NCBI GenBank assembly: GCA_966210515.1
Contig: CBIHLM010000002.1
Span: 62,001 to 126,000 of the forward strand
Source: Paradesertivirga sp966210515
Lineage (GTDB): Bacteria > Bacteroidota > Bacteroidia > Sphingobacteriales > Sphingobacteriaceae
Direction of reading: 5' to 3'
Length of the DNA stretch: 64,000 nt
A program made the position numbers and the translations under genes. Positions 51,146 to 59,275 of the stretch are shown here, piece by piece. Positions within the stretch are counted from its first letter, which is position 1, and every line of letters starts with the position of its first letter. Under the pieces are notes generated by a model, which saw nothing but the letters and a program-made list of their open reading frames with translations, was not told the DNA's origin and ran no database searches.

Positions 51146-51604
51146 ATGACCGATCCAAACGATAAATTCTATCCAGGATTTAATGATGAAAATCTTGATA
51201 GGGATAAAGAAATGAAAGATGAGTTAGGGGCTGAGACAGGAGCAGGCGATTTAGCTTATGATCCGGAAAAAGATAGTTTTGAACTTGACGTAACAAGCCG
51301 CGATGAAGATTATGACCATCCGGATCCGTATATAACTTCGGTACGAAATGGCAGCGACTTTGATTCTGATTTTGATGAAGCAAATATTACGGCCAATGAT
51401 GAATATCACCGGGCGAATGACATTGCAGATGAAGTGCCTGAAGCGGGCGAATTCGGAATGCATATAGATAGTGGTAGTATTGTGCAGTTAGATCCATTGG
51501 ACGAGGAATTAGGGATGACTCCTGAAGACAGTAGAGAAGATTTGGATGAAGAAGGTTATCCGAAAAATAATTCAGGCGAAAAAGATAGTAAATCCTTGAA
51601 ATAA
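51146..51604 (+). CDS. Highly acidic hypothetical protein, 152 residues
   Basis: Not recognised. The product has 28 Asp and 19 Glu out of 152 residues (about 31 percent), few hydrophobics and no signal peptide, so it is probably disordered and highly acidic. It contains repeated short D/E-P-rich blocks (DPEKDSFELD, SDFDSDFDEAN, QLDPLDEELG, DSREDLDEEG). Similar short acidic proteins are found in Bacteroidota near housekeeping genes with no known role. Divergent from icd; no Shine-Dalgarno. Confidence 0.6.
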   Translation: MTDPNDKFYPGFNDENLDRDKEMKDELGAETGAGDLAYDPEKDSFELDVTSRDEDYDHPDPYITSVRNGSDFDSDFDEANITANDEYHRANDIADEVPEAGEFGMHIDSGSIVQLDPLDEELGMTPEDSREDLDEEGYPKNNSGEKDSKSLK

Positions 51605-51718
51605 GTTTTTTGAGAGTCTCCCGTCAAGCGGGATTCGTTCGACCCTTCGAGGTTTTCGACATTAACTATTTATAAGAGAAAATGGCAGGAGTTTTCCATT
51701 AAGCGATAATCCTGGTTA

Positions 51719-53521
51719 TTAATTCACATCCAAATTAAACTTTCTTCTGAACTCTTCGAGTATCGGATTTTTGGTTAGCATGTGCTGATATTTTTCATGA
51801 GAGGTATACAGCCTTTTTTTTTCATTCTGCTCGGCCTGACGGGTAATAATATCTATTCCGAAATTCTCAAGCTTTATTCTTAGAAAATTTAATAAATCTA
51901 CTTTTTCAAGTATCAAAAGTTCTTCCTGAATGCGGTTGTCAATCACCAACTCGATTTTAAAGTCATCCAAAACGGTCGGTGGGTTGGCCGTCATGATGGT
52001 GAACATATTTATTTTCCCAGCTTTTTTTATATCCGCTGCGTAGGTGTTCCAAAGCTGTAAAAAATCATCCGAAGAGAAAGGTTTCCTGCTATCCCCCGAA
52101 ACATATTTCGGTGTATCTTCTTCGGCTTTATTAACCGGTCCACTTAAATCGTTCAGGTTAGGAATTATTGAGGGAGCTGATTTTAAAGCCTGAACGGAAA
52201 TCCTTGGTTTCTCTGACGGAATAGGAGGGGGAGGAATTAAATCAGCCTTCGGTGGCTCGGACGCCACATTTATAGCTTGCGTTTCTACCGTTGTATAAGG
52301 CTTTTCTTCTCTAATTACCTGAGCTTGATCAGGCTGTTGCGAAGCTGTATTAGAAACCCGGGATTCAGGTTTTACTGTGGATTCAGGTTTTTTTTTTAAT
52401 GCCTCTGCAGAAGCTGAAAGGTTTAAAGCCGATGGTATGTGGCAAATCTTAATTAGCGAGAGCTCTACCTGAAGCCGCTGGTTTTTACTGTTCTTGTAAT
52501 TAAGGTCGCATTGATTGGCGATATTTAAGGCAGAAAGCAAAAAAGAAGCGGATGCGGCTTTTGACTGTTCTAAGTACTTCTGACGGATACCGTCGCTTAC
52601 CTCAAGTAATTTTAAGGTTGAGGAGTCTTTACCAACCAAAATATTCCGAAAATGAGCGGCTAAACCATTAATGAAGTTGTTTCCGTCGAATCCGTTGGCC
52701 AGAATTTCATCGAAAATAAGCAAAGTATTTGCTATATCTTCCTGTAATAAGGCTTGAGTTATCTTAAAATAATAATCGTAATCGAGGATGTTTAAATTAT
52801 CGATTACTGCCTTATAATTTACATTCCTGTTCGAAAAGCTCACTATCTGATCGAACATGGATAATGCATCGCGTAAGCCTCCATCAGCCTTTTGAGCAAT
52901 CAGGTGTAAGCCATCATTATCATATTCGACGTTTTCTTTCCTGGCGATGGAAGCCAGGTGACTAGCCATATCCTCCACACGTATCCTGTTAAAGTCAAAA
53001 ATTTGACAACGGGAGAGAATGGTGGGTAAAATTTTATGTTTCTCTGTGGTCGCTAATATAAATATCGCGTACGAAGGTGGTTCTTCCAGTGTTTTCAGGA
53101 AAGCGTTAAATGCCGCCTGCGAAAGCATGTGCACCTCATCGATGATGTAGATCTTGTATTTCCCCGTCTGCGGTGGTATTCTAACCTGCTCAATTAAGCT
53201 GCGGATATCATCAACAGAGTTATTAGAAGCGGCATCAAGTTCATGAATGCTGAATGAATTTCCGTTTTGGAAAGAGCGGCAGGAGTCGCACTCGCCGCAG
53301 GCTTCTACCTGTGGAGATAAATTTTGGCAATTGATGGTTTTTGCCAGGATACGAGCACATGTTGTTTTTCCAACCCCACGTGGCCCGCAGAATAAAAAAG
53401 CCTGAGCAAGCTGATTGTTTTTAATAGCATTTTTTAAAGTGTTTGTGATATGTTGTTGACCTACAACGCTTTCAAACGTTGATGGCCTGTACTTTCTCGC
53501 CGACACTATAAAATTATCCAT
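51719..53521 (-). CDS. dnaX: DNA polymerase III subunit gamma/tau
   Basis: Clamp-loader ATPase and organiser of the replicative polymerase. The 600-residue protein has the Walker A GPRGVGKTT (46-54), the zinc-binding Cys cluster (CGECDSC plus an upstream Cys in INCQNL), Walker B IIDEVHMLS and the SRC motif LSRCQIFDF, then the clamp-loader lid and collar domains (to about 360). A Pro/Ser/Glu-rich linker (about 365-470) leads to a C-terminal domain (about 480-600). Start at ATG 53521 (MDNFIVSARKYRP) is the conserved one; a GTG two codons upstream is also in frame. An imperfect promoter box TATTTTCG (53527-53534) lies 5 nt upstream. Confidence 0.93.
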   Translation of the reverse strand: MDNFIVSARKYRPSTFESVVGQQHITNTLKNAIKNNQLAQAFLFCGPRGVGKTTCARILAKTINCQNLSPQVEACGECDSCRSFQNGNSFSIHELDAASNNSVDDIRSLIEQVRIPPQTGKYKIYIIDEVHMLSQAAFNAFLKTLEEPPSYAIFILATTEKHKILPTILSRCQIFDFNRIRVEDMASHLASIARKENVEYDNDGLHLIAQKADGGLRDALSMFDQIVSFSNRNVNYKAVIDNLNILDYDYYFKITQALLQEDIANTLLIFDEILANGFDGNNFINGLAAHFRNILVGKDSSTLKLLEVSDGIRQKYLEQSKAASASFLLSALNIANQCDLNYKNSKNQRLQVELSLIKICHIPSALNLSASAEALKKKPESTVKPESRVSNTASQQPDQAQVIREEKPYTTVETQAINVASEPPKADLIPPPPIPSEKPRISVQALKSAPSIIPNLNDLSGPVNKAEEDTPKYVSGDSRKPFSSDDFLQLWNTYAADIKKAGKINMFTIMTANPPTVLDDFKIELVIDNRIQEELLILEKVDLLNFLRIKLENFGIDIITRQAEQNEKKRLYTSHEKYQHMLTKNPILEEFRRKFNLDVN

Positions 53522-53661
53522 TGGCACGAAAATAAAGAGAAGATGTGAGATTTTAGATAGGATATTTAAGATTAATACCTTGTTTTATTTTTTTGCCCGT
53601 TTTTCAATGATCTCACAATATGATTTTTCTTAATTGCAACCTTATCTATTTTTTGCCGTAA

Positions 53662-53767
53662 GAAATGCTGTTAGGTTTTCATATTAGATCAGGCTTGTGG
53701 TTAGGCTGCTGATCTGCACTATAGTTTAGATTAGGTTTTATAAAGCGCCCTTCAAGGCGCTTTTTTC
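53662..53767 (+). ncRNA. Candidate small RNA between dnaX and rpsF
   Basis: A strong terminator (53742-53766) on the plus strand has no plus-strand gene before it, since dnaX runs the other way and the rpsF promoter lies after it. About 107 nt upstream of it could be a transcript, with stem AGATCAG (53686-53692) / CTGATCT (53709-53715). A weak promoter-like box TATTTTTTG lies at 53647-53655. It does not contain the GGAA-type loop and conserved GNAR motif of SRP RNA, nor obvious 6S features, so the class is unknown. Confidence 0.35.
53742..53766 (+). terminator. Strong terminator without an upstream gene
   Basis: AAAGCGCC (53742-53749) pairs with GGCGCTTT (53756-53763), with loop CTTCAA and T-run to 53766. 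It lies more than 110 nt before rpsF, upstream of the rpsF promoter, and cannot end dnaX. Confidence 0.8.
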
Positions 53768-53855
53768 GTATTTGGTTTTTTTATCCGGATTTTTAATGGA
53801 GGGAAGCTTTGTCTGCAATTGCCTGATTAATAAAGAAATGCTTTTTGCAAATTGC

Positions 53856-53886
53856 TTTGTTGTGATGGATTTTATTCTTACATTTG
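53856..53886 (+). promoter_or_regulatory. Consensus promoter of the rpsF-rpsR-rplI operon
   Basis: -33 element TTTG (53856-53859) and -7 element TACATTTG (53879-53886) separated by 19 nt, an excellent match to the Bacteroidota TTTG-N19-TAnnTTTG arrangement. Transcription would start near 53893, leaving about 35 nt of A-rich leader before rpsF. No S6:S18 autoregulatory hairpin is obvious in this short leader. Confidence 0.8.
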
Positions 53887-53927
53887 CCTCCCCTTAAAAA
53901 GGGTAATAATTAACAAAAAATTAGAAA

Positions 53928-54293
53928 ATGCAACAGTACGAAACACTAATCGTTCTTACCCCGTTGTTATCTGATGAAGCTGCGAAAGAAGTAATAGCTA
54001 AATTTCGCGGTATTTTGACTGATAACGGAGCCGAAATTATCAATGAAGATAATTGGGGTTTGAAGAAACTAGCGTATCCTATCCAAAAGAAGACGACAGG
54101 ATACTATCACCTAACTGAATTTAAGGCTCCGGGTGAATTAATTAACAAACTGGAGATTGAATACAGACGTGATGAGCGTATCATGCGTTTCTTAACCGTT
54201 GCTCTTGATAAGCATGCAATTGCTTACAGCGAGAAAAAACGTAGCGGAGCTTTCAACCAGAAAAAAACTCAAACTGAGGAGGTAGCAGGATAA
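53928..54293 (+). CDS. rpsF: 30S ribosomal protein bS6
   Basis: 121-residue ribosomal protein that pairs with S18 on the platform of the small subunit. Signatures are YETLIVLTPLLSDE at the N-terminus, NWGLKKLAYPIQKKTTGYYHLTEF in the middle and DERIMRFLTVALD. The length is typical with a short basic tail. Its TAA overlaps rpsR ATG by one base (TAATG), giving coupled translation. First gene of rpsF-rpsR-rplI, in the conserved order. Confidence 0.97.
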   Translation: MQQYETLIVLTPLLSDEAAKEVIAKFRGILTDNGAEIINEDNWGLKKLAYPIQKKTTGYYHLTEFKAPGELINKLEIEYRRDERIMRFLTVALDKHAIAYSEKKRSGAFNQKKTQTEEVAG

Positions 54294-54556
54294 TGGCAAG
54301 AGATCAAATTAAATACGTTACTGCCCCTAAAGTAGAGGATAACCGTAAAAAATATTGCCGTTTTAAGAAAAACGGAATCAAATACATTGATTACAAAGAC
54401 GCTAACTTCCTTTTGAAGTTTATTAACGATCAGGGTAAAGTTTTACCTCGTCGTCTTACAGGAACTTCATTAAAGTTCCAGCGTAAAGTAGCTCAGGCTG
54501 TTAAGCGTGCCCGTCATATTGGTATATTACCTTATGTAACAGATTCATTAAAATAG
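54293..54556 (+). CDS. rpsR: 30S ribosomal protein bS18
   Basis: 87 residues with the S18 core: CRFKKNGIKYIDYKDANFLLKFINDQGKVLPRRLTGTSLKFQRKVAQAVKRARHIGILPYV (given in outline: YIDYKD, LLKFI, RRLTGTSLK, KRARHIG). Typical length for Bacteroidota, where an N-terminal basic extension is common. Overlaps rpsF by one base and is 13 nt before rplI. Confidence 0.97.
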   Translation: MARDQIKYVTAPKVEDNRKKYCRFKKNGIKYIDYKDANFLLKFINDQGKVLPRRLTGTSLKFQRKVAQAVKRARHIGILPYVTDSLK

Positions 54557-54569
54557 GGAGGTAAGCGAA

Positions 54570-55013
54570 ATGGAAATTATTTTAAAACAAGATATTAAAA
54601 ACCTTGGCGAAAAGGACGATGTAGTAACTGTAAAACCAGGTTATGGTCGTAACTACCTTATCCCGCAGGGCTTTGCTACTTTAGCTACTTCTTCAGCCAA
54701 GAAAGTATTGGCAGAAAACCTTAAACAAGCGCAATTCAAACAAGATAAAATCAAAAATGATGCTCTTGCAATTGCTGCGAAATTAGAAGGTGTTAAATTG
54801 ACAGTAGGCGCTAAAGCAGGCGAAAGTGGTAAAATCTTTGGTGCGGTAAACACTATTCAAGTTGCTGATGCATTAAAAAGAGAAGGCTTTGAAGTAGATC
54901 GCAGAAGAATTACTTTCGAAACTGAACCGAAATTTGTTGGCGAGTATATTGCTAACCTTAACTTACATAAGGAAGTTAAAGTTCAGGTTCCTTTTGAAGT
55001 AGTTGCTGAATAA
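54570..55013 (+). CDS. rplI: 50S ribosomal protein bL9
   Basis: 147 residues with the two-lobed L9 layout: the N-terminal globular domain (MEIILKQDIKNLGEKDDVVTVKPGYGRNYLIPQGFA), a central long helix (KVLAENLKQAQFKQDKIKN) and the C-terminal domain (GKIFGAVNTIQVADALK). GAG-type start region AGGGAGG lies 9 nt before the ATG, one of few good Shine-Dalgarno matches in this window. Ends before a strong terminator. Confidence 0.97.
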   Translation: MEIILKQDIKNLGEKDDVVTVKPGYGRNYLIPQGFATLATSSAKKVLAENLKQAQFKQDKIKNDALAIAAKLEGVKLTVGAKAGESGKIFGAVNTIQVADALKREGFEVDRRRITFETEPKFVGEYIANLNLHKEVKVQVPFEVVAE

Positions 55014-55063
55014 TACTATCTTTAGATTATCGGATTGTAAAAGATCTGATAAACACTAAATCA

Positions 55064-55095
55064 AAAAAAGGCGCTCCGAAACGGGCGCCTTTTTT
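55064..55095 (+). terminator. Rho-independent terminator after rplI
   Basis: AAAAAAGGCGC (55064-55074) and GCGCCTTTTTT (55085-55095) make a perfect 11-bp stem with a 10-nt loop and T-tract, 51 nt after the rplI stop. It ends the rpsF operon only 12 nt before the mtgA start. Confidence 0.9.
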
Positions 55096-55107
55096 ATTTT
55101 TGCACCC

Positions 55108-55836
55108 ATGTCGCGTAGAAGAAGCAAGTCAGGTAGAAAATCATCTTCAATTAATTTTTCAAACGTCTATAGAGCAGTCAAAAAGATTTTGCTTTGGTTT
55201 TTTGCAATTACCATTCTTTGGGTTTTGATTTACCGTTTTATTAATCCACCTGTCACCTGGTTAATGGTTCAACGAGGCTTCGAACGCAAGATAGACGGGA
55301 AAGACTGGAAGATGGAGAAGAGCTGGCGGGACTTTGATGAATTGTCCGACAACTTAAAATACGCTGCTATGGCTGGCGAAGACGCTCAGTTTTTGAAACA
55401 TTGGGGCTTCGATGTTAAATCCATACAAAAAGCATACAATAAAAATCAGGCCGGTAAGCCGATCCGAGGTGGAAGCACTATTAGCCAGCAAACAGCTAAG
55501 AATGTTTTCTTGTGGCCCGGCAGATCGTGGATTAGAAAAGGTTTCGAAGCATATTTTACGGCTTTTATTGAACTGTTATGGAGCAAAAAGAGGATTATGG
55601 AAGTTTACCTGAACGTGATTGAAATGGGAGATGGTATCTATGGTGCTGAAGCAGCTACTCGGTTTTATTATAAGAAACCAGCCACCCGGTTAAGTAAAGC
55701 ACAGGCGGCTTTACTTATAGCTGTATTGCCTAACCCGCGACGCTGGACACCGGCAAAGCCTACTCCATATATCTATCACAAACAGTATTTGATTCTACGA
55801 AATATGCGTCGAATTAGAAATTTAAAATTTGACTAG
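55108..55836 (+). CDS. mtgA: Monofunctional biosynthetic peptidoglycan transglycosylase
   Basis: Polymerises lipid II into glycan strands (GT51). The 242-residue protein has a basic N-terminal tail (RRRSKSGRKSSS), one transmembrane helix (about 26-44) and the catalytic domain with the essential Glu in AGEDAQFLKHWG (Glu91) and the GGSTISQQTAKNVFL block, then the KKRIMEVYLNVIEMG motif. There is no transpeptidase domain, consistent with MtgA. Its ATG lies 12 nt after the rplI terminator, so it needs its own promoter; TATTTTTG (55095-55102) is a match but leaves only 5 nt before the ATG. Confidence 0.92.
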   Translation: MSRRRSKSGRKSSSINFSNVYRAVKKILLWFFAITILWVLIYRFINPPVTWLMVQRGFERKIDGKDWKMEKSWRDFDELSDNLKYAAMAGEDAQFLKHWGFDVKSIQKAYNKNQAGKPIRGGSTISQQTAKNVFLWPGRSWIRKGFEAYFTAFIELLWSKKRIMEVYLNVIEMGDGIYGAEAATRFYYKKPATRLSKAQAALLIAVLPNPRRWTPAKPTPYIYHKQYLILRNMRRIRNLKFD

Positions 55837-55844
55837 TAAGCTAA

Positions 55845-56330
55845 TCAGGCCTTTATTAAATTGCCGAATACTCGTGGATGCCAGCTTTTGTTAAAAGGTA
55901 CTTCCCAATTATTCTCGAGTTCTGAAACTGTTTGAATTAAATTGTTAAATACAATGGTGTTTTCTGTTACTGTACCTTCACTGATCAATTTTTCAAATTC
56001 TTCGCGAGTGCACGAATGGATACCGCTTGTGTCGCGATAAGCAATATTGAATCGATCGAAAAGGTTAATCTCAAATTCTTCTTCAATATGCTTCATCAGA
56101 TTTACAGATTTATCGATCGAGCAACCCGTCGCGCCTGCTTGTTCTTCATCTACCATCAGCATGATAAACCTGTTATAATGGATTTCTACTTTGGCAGTCA
56201 GTTTATTGCCATGGGCTTCCCACTGGCTTATAAAGTCATTTAATTTTTCCTTAATCCGATGTTCTTCATGCAAAGAAAACGGACGGTTAGACTGATAGAT
56301 CCAAACTCTGGAGTTTTTAGAGATTTCCAT
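55845..56330 (-). CDS. Conserved Bacteroidota protein, often called ABC transporter ATPase
   Basis: A 161-residue protein resembling sequences in Bacteroidota annotated as ABC transporter ATPase, though none of the Walker A, signature or Walker B motifs of an ABC ATPase is present, so that name should not be trusted. It begins EISKNSRVWIYQSNRPFSLHEEHRIKEKLNDFISQW and has the DEEQAGATGCSIDKSVNLMKHIE block, a conserved-looking Cys. Cytoplasmic by sequence. Convergent with mtgA, 8 nt apart. Confidence 0.65.
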   Translation of the reverse strand: MEISKNSRVWIYQSNRPFSLHEEHRIKEKLNDFISQWEAHGNKLTAKVEIHYNRFIMLMVDEEQAGATGCSIDKSVNLMKHIEEEFEINLFDRFNIAYRDTSGIHSCTREEFEKLISEGTVTENTIVFNNLIQTVSELENNWEVPFNKSWHPRVFGNLIKA

Positions 56331-56544
56331 AAATCAAAATTACAAATTCTTTAAATCGTATGCGTTGATACGCCGTCAAAAATGTTTCTTCAGCTCAAAA
56401 GTCTATAGATATGTTAATCCTATTTCTACTATATCAAAAATACCTGTTGGGGTATACAACAGGAGTGTTGATAGTTAGGTGATACTTATCTGCTTTTAAC
56501 GATTGATTAGGTATTGTTCTTTTATAAATACCCGTAATTTGGTA

Positions 56545-56575
56545 TTGTTTTATTAAAAATTAGACCATATCTTTG
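56545..56575 (+). promoter_or_regulatory. Near-consensus promoter before a 29-codon ORF
   Basis: -33 TTG (56545-56547), 20 nt, then -7 TATCTTTG (56568-56575), matching the Bacteroidota arrangement. Transcription would start near 56582, 20 nt before the ATG of the short ORF at 56602. A repeat GGTATTGTT occurs at 56510-56518 and 56541-56549, with the second overlapping the -33 element. Confidence 0.65.
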
Positions 56576-56601
56576 GAAACACTACTAAGACAACGCCTAT
56601 A

Positions 56602-56691
56602 ATGACAAACTTTAGAATATTTGCTGTTGAATTCTTTAAACTGATGCCAGGTTTTCTAAAATTCGTTTATCAGCGAAGCATAAAAAATTAG
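56602..56691 (+). CDS. Candidate 29-residue small protein
   Basis: An ORF of 29 codons starting MTNFRIFAVEFF and ending VYQRSIKN. The product would be basic and rich in Phe, with an amphipathic or membrane-associated helix (about residues 4-24). It is not preceded by a Shine-Dalgarno, like most genes here. Support comes from a near-consensus promoter at the right distance and from being the only good use of this 370-nt gap. It is too short for homology by eye. It could instead be part of a small RNA. Confidence 0.45.
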   Translation: MTNFRIFAVEFFKLMPGFLKFVYQRSIKN

Positions 56692-56700
56692 CATTTTGAT

Positions 56701-57519
56701 TTATAAGCCATTGGCTCTTACTGTTATTTCGGCAATATCCAGAACTTCTACATCCTGTTCTTTTTGGAGGTGTTTTACACCGTCCCGAAGCATCGTCATA
56801 CAAAATGGACATGCTGCAGCAATAATACTGGACTGAGTTTTGAGCGCTTCCTCTACTCTCTCAACATTAATGTCTTTTTTTCCAGGTTCTGGCTCCTTAA
56901 AAAGCTGAGCCCCGCCGGCTCCGCAACATAATCCGTTTGCTTTGCAACGTTTCATTTCTACAAGGTCGGCATCTAAAGCTTCTAACACTTTACGTGGAGC
57001 TTCATATACCTTATTCCCTCTGCCAAGATAACAAGGGTCGTGAAATGTTATTTTTTTCCCTATGAAACTTTCTCCGTTTGCCGCTTTTAACTTACCCTCA
57101 TCAATTAGTTGTTGAATTAATTGCGTGTGATGGATCACTTCATAACTGCCGCCGAGTGATGGATACTCATTTTTAATGGTGTTAAAGCAATGAGGGCATC
57201 CGGTGACGATTTTCTGGATGTTATATTCGTTTAGTACCTCGATGTTTGACATTGCCTGCATTTGAAACAGAAATTCGTTTCCCGCTCTTTTAGCCGGATC
57301 TCCGGTACAAGATTCCTCTGTGCCTAACACCGCATAGCTAATGCCAACATGCTGAAGTATTTTACAAACAGAAATTGTTATCCGTTGAGCACGTTCATCA
57401 AAGCTGCCTGCGCATCCTACCCAAAATAAAATTTCTGGTTGCTTGCCGCCGGCAATCATTTCTGCCATTGTCGGGATTATAAGCGGCTGCTTGTCTTGTC
57501 CATTAATATGATCTGTCAT
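56701..57519 (-). CDS. CCG-domain Fe-S oxidoreductase (HdrB/GlcF-like subunit)
   Basis: A 272-residue cytoplasmic protein with two CCG-type cysteine motifs, which bind a non-cubane Fe-S cluster or cofactor in heterodisulfide reductases and related dehydrogenases: near CAGSFDERAQ...ESCTGDPAKRAGNEF...TGCPHCFNT and again at HDPCYLGRGNKVYEAPRKVLEA...CCGAGGAQLF...ACPFCMTML. The second is complete (Cys-x-Cys-Cys-Gly). It likely passes electrons between the partner below and another donor. It follows the membrane Fe-S gene by 2 nt. Confidence 0.83.
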   Translation of the reverse strand: MTDHINGQDKQPLIIPTMAEMIAGGKQPEILFWVGCAGSFDERAQRITISVCKILQHVGISYAVLGTEESCTGDPAKRAGNEFLFQMQAMSNIEVLNEYNIQKIVTGCPHCFNTIKNEYPSLGGSYEVIHHTQLIQQLIDEGKLKAANGESFIGKKITFHDPCYLGRGNKVYEAPRKVLEALDADLVEMKRCKANGLCCGAGGAQLFKEPEPGKKDINVERVEEALKTQSSIIAAACPFCMTMLRDGVKHLQKEQDVEVLDIAEITVRANGL

Positions 57520-57521
57520 AA

Positions 57522-58829
57522 TTACGTGTTAATGTTTTGTGCCCAGTTAAAGCGATCAGATGCTGAGTACTTCCAGGGTGCGGCGTTGTTTTCTATGTTG
57601 CTGAGCATGTTATTAATACTGGAGGGGGCTTTTGATTCCTCCATAACAATATATCTTCTTAAATCCATTATTATAGCTAATGGGTCAATATTGACAGGGC
57701 AAGCTTTAATGCAAGCCTGACAGGTGGTGCATGCCCATAGCTCTTCCCTGGAAATATAATCATCTAATAAGCTTTTCCCATCTAAGTAATCTTTGCCATG
57801 TTTGTCAATATTTTCGCCTACTTCGGTAAGCCGGTCACGGGTGTCCATTACAATTTTGCGGGGTGACAATAATTTGCCAGTAATATTTGCGGGGCATTCA
57901 GATGTGCATCTTCCGCATTCTGTACAGGTATACGCGTCCATTAAGCTTTTCCAGGATAGCTCATTAACATCCTTAGCCCCAAAAGTACCCGGATTCGTTA
58001 ATTCTACAGGCTGAAAGGATGGGTCTGTCATCGCTTTCACTTCGTTAGTGACTACTGCCATATTATTCAGTTCAGCGCTAGGCGATAGTTTTGAATAATA
58101 GGTATTAGGAAAAGCCATTAAAATGTGAAAGTGCTTTGAGTAGGGCAGGTAATTAAGGAATACGAAGATCCCTATAATGTGTAGCCACCAAAACAGGCGC
58201 TCTGAAGAGTGTAACATGTCGGTATTGGAAGGTAAAATGTCGGCTAATAGCGAGCTTATAGGGAATGTTGAGGAACTTAGGTGGTTGTCTGTAATAAGTG
58301 GTTGAAGTTTATAATCCGATGCATTCATCAGCAAAAAGGCTGACATTAATATTATTTCGAAGTACAGTATGTAATTGGCATCTGATCGTGGCCAGGGCGT
58401 CATCTCGACTCCAAAGAAGCGCCTAATCCTCAATATGTTTCTTCTTACAAGAAATATGGTACAGGCTATAATGACACTGATTGCCAGCCACTCAAACGAG
58501 GCAATGAGGAAGGTATAAAAAGAACCTAAGGGACTGGCGAAAATTCTATGTGTGCCGACAATTCCGTCTAGAATTATTTCCACGACTTCTATATTTATAA
58601 TTATGAAGCCTGCATATACGAAGAAGTGTAAGAGGGCAGGGATAGGCCGTGCAATCATTTTTGTTTGTCCGAAGGCGACCTTTAACATCGTCTTCCACCT
58701 TAAGACCGGATTGTCGGAACGATCTTCCGGCTGACCCAGTTTTATGTTTCTGATCACTTTTTTCACATTTTTGGTAAAAAATGTAATAGCAAGAATAAGT
58801 AGTAAAAGGAAAAGCGCTTGTTCTATCAT
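57522..58829 (-). CDS. Membrane-anchored 4Fe-4S electron transfer protein (HdrD/NarI-like fusion)
   Basis: A 435-residue protein: N-terminal membrane part with about five to six hydrophobic helices (about 1-280, resembling the NarI/DUF3683-type respiratory gamma subunits), then a ferredoxin-like domain with CTECGRCTSECPANITGK and CTTCQACIKACPVNID, giving two 4Fe-4S clusters. It should link membrane quinones to the CCG-domain partner, 2 nt downstream. The ATG at 58829 (MIEQALFLLLL) is preferred over an in-frame start 13 codons upstream. The electron donor is unknown; no flavin or catalytic subunit is encoded beside it. Confidence 0.83.
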   Translation of the reverse strand: MIEQALFLLLLILAITFFTKNVKKVIRNIKLGQPEDRSDNPVLRWKTMLKVAFGQTKMIARPIPALLHFFVYAGFIIINIEVVEIILDGIVGTHRIFASPLGSFYTFLIASFEWLAISVIIACTIFLVRRNILRIRRFFGVEMTPWPRSDANYILYFEIILMSAFLLMNASDYKLQPLITDNHLSSSTFPISSLLADILPSNTDMLHSSERLFWWLHIIGIFVFLNYLPYSKHFHILMAFPNTYYSKLSPSAELNNMAVVTNEVKAMTDPSFQPVELTNPGTFGAKDVNELSWKSLMDAYTCTECGRCTSECPANITGKLLSPRKIVMDTRDRLTEVGENIDKHGKDYLDGKSLLDDYISREELWACTTCQACIKACPVNIDPLAIIMDLRRYIVMEESKAPSSINNMLSNIENNAAPWKYSASDRFNWAQNINT

Positions 58830-59251
58830 GACCGATATTATTGAGCCAAGTGTTCTGTTAAAAAGCAATTTTATTAAAGAGTATAATTTATAAAAAAAAT
58901 CAGGTTAAACTTAGAAAAGGTTAAAAAGCATTAATTTAAAAAGAAGAGATTGACTCATTATAAACCTCAGAATGTCTGGTAGGTTTTGGCTTAGGTAACT
59001 TGATGGCGCGTTTTTGATCCGTTGTGTTTTCGATTATGGTTTACTTTGGTGATGGCGCGTGTCAAAATTTGTGGAATATTCAAGATTCTTTTTCGAGTTG
59101 GGTCATGGGGTTGTTGTTTCATTAATTAAAATGTATTCTCTGTTTTGTCTTAAGGTGTTGTTTTGCAGTGACTTTTGGGTTTGGGTGGATTTTCTTTGGA
59201 CGTAGAATAGGTAATATTTGAAAAAATGTTTTTATAAATGAAAAAAGACGC

Positions 59252-59259
59252 TACATTTG
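59252..59259 (+). promoter_or_regulatory. -7 promoter box of the tRNA-Phe gene (TACATTTG)
   Basis: Exact TAnnTTTG match 16 nt before the mature tRNA, with a T-run at 59229-59233 at the -33 distance. The preceding gene-free stretch (58830-59251) contains the repeated motif TGATGGCGCGT (59001-59011 and 59050-59060) but no recognisable gene. Confidence 0.65.
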
Positions 59260-59275
59260 CAGTCCCAAAGGGGCT

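Noticed and set aside
53660..53770. SRP RNA near dnaX
   Set aside because: The conserved GGAA-type apical loop and GNAR-like motifs are absent. A structured candidate remains, but of unknown class.
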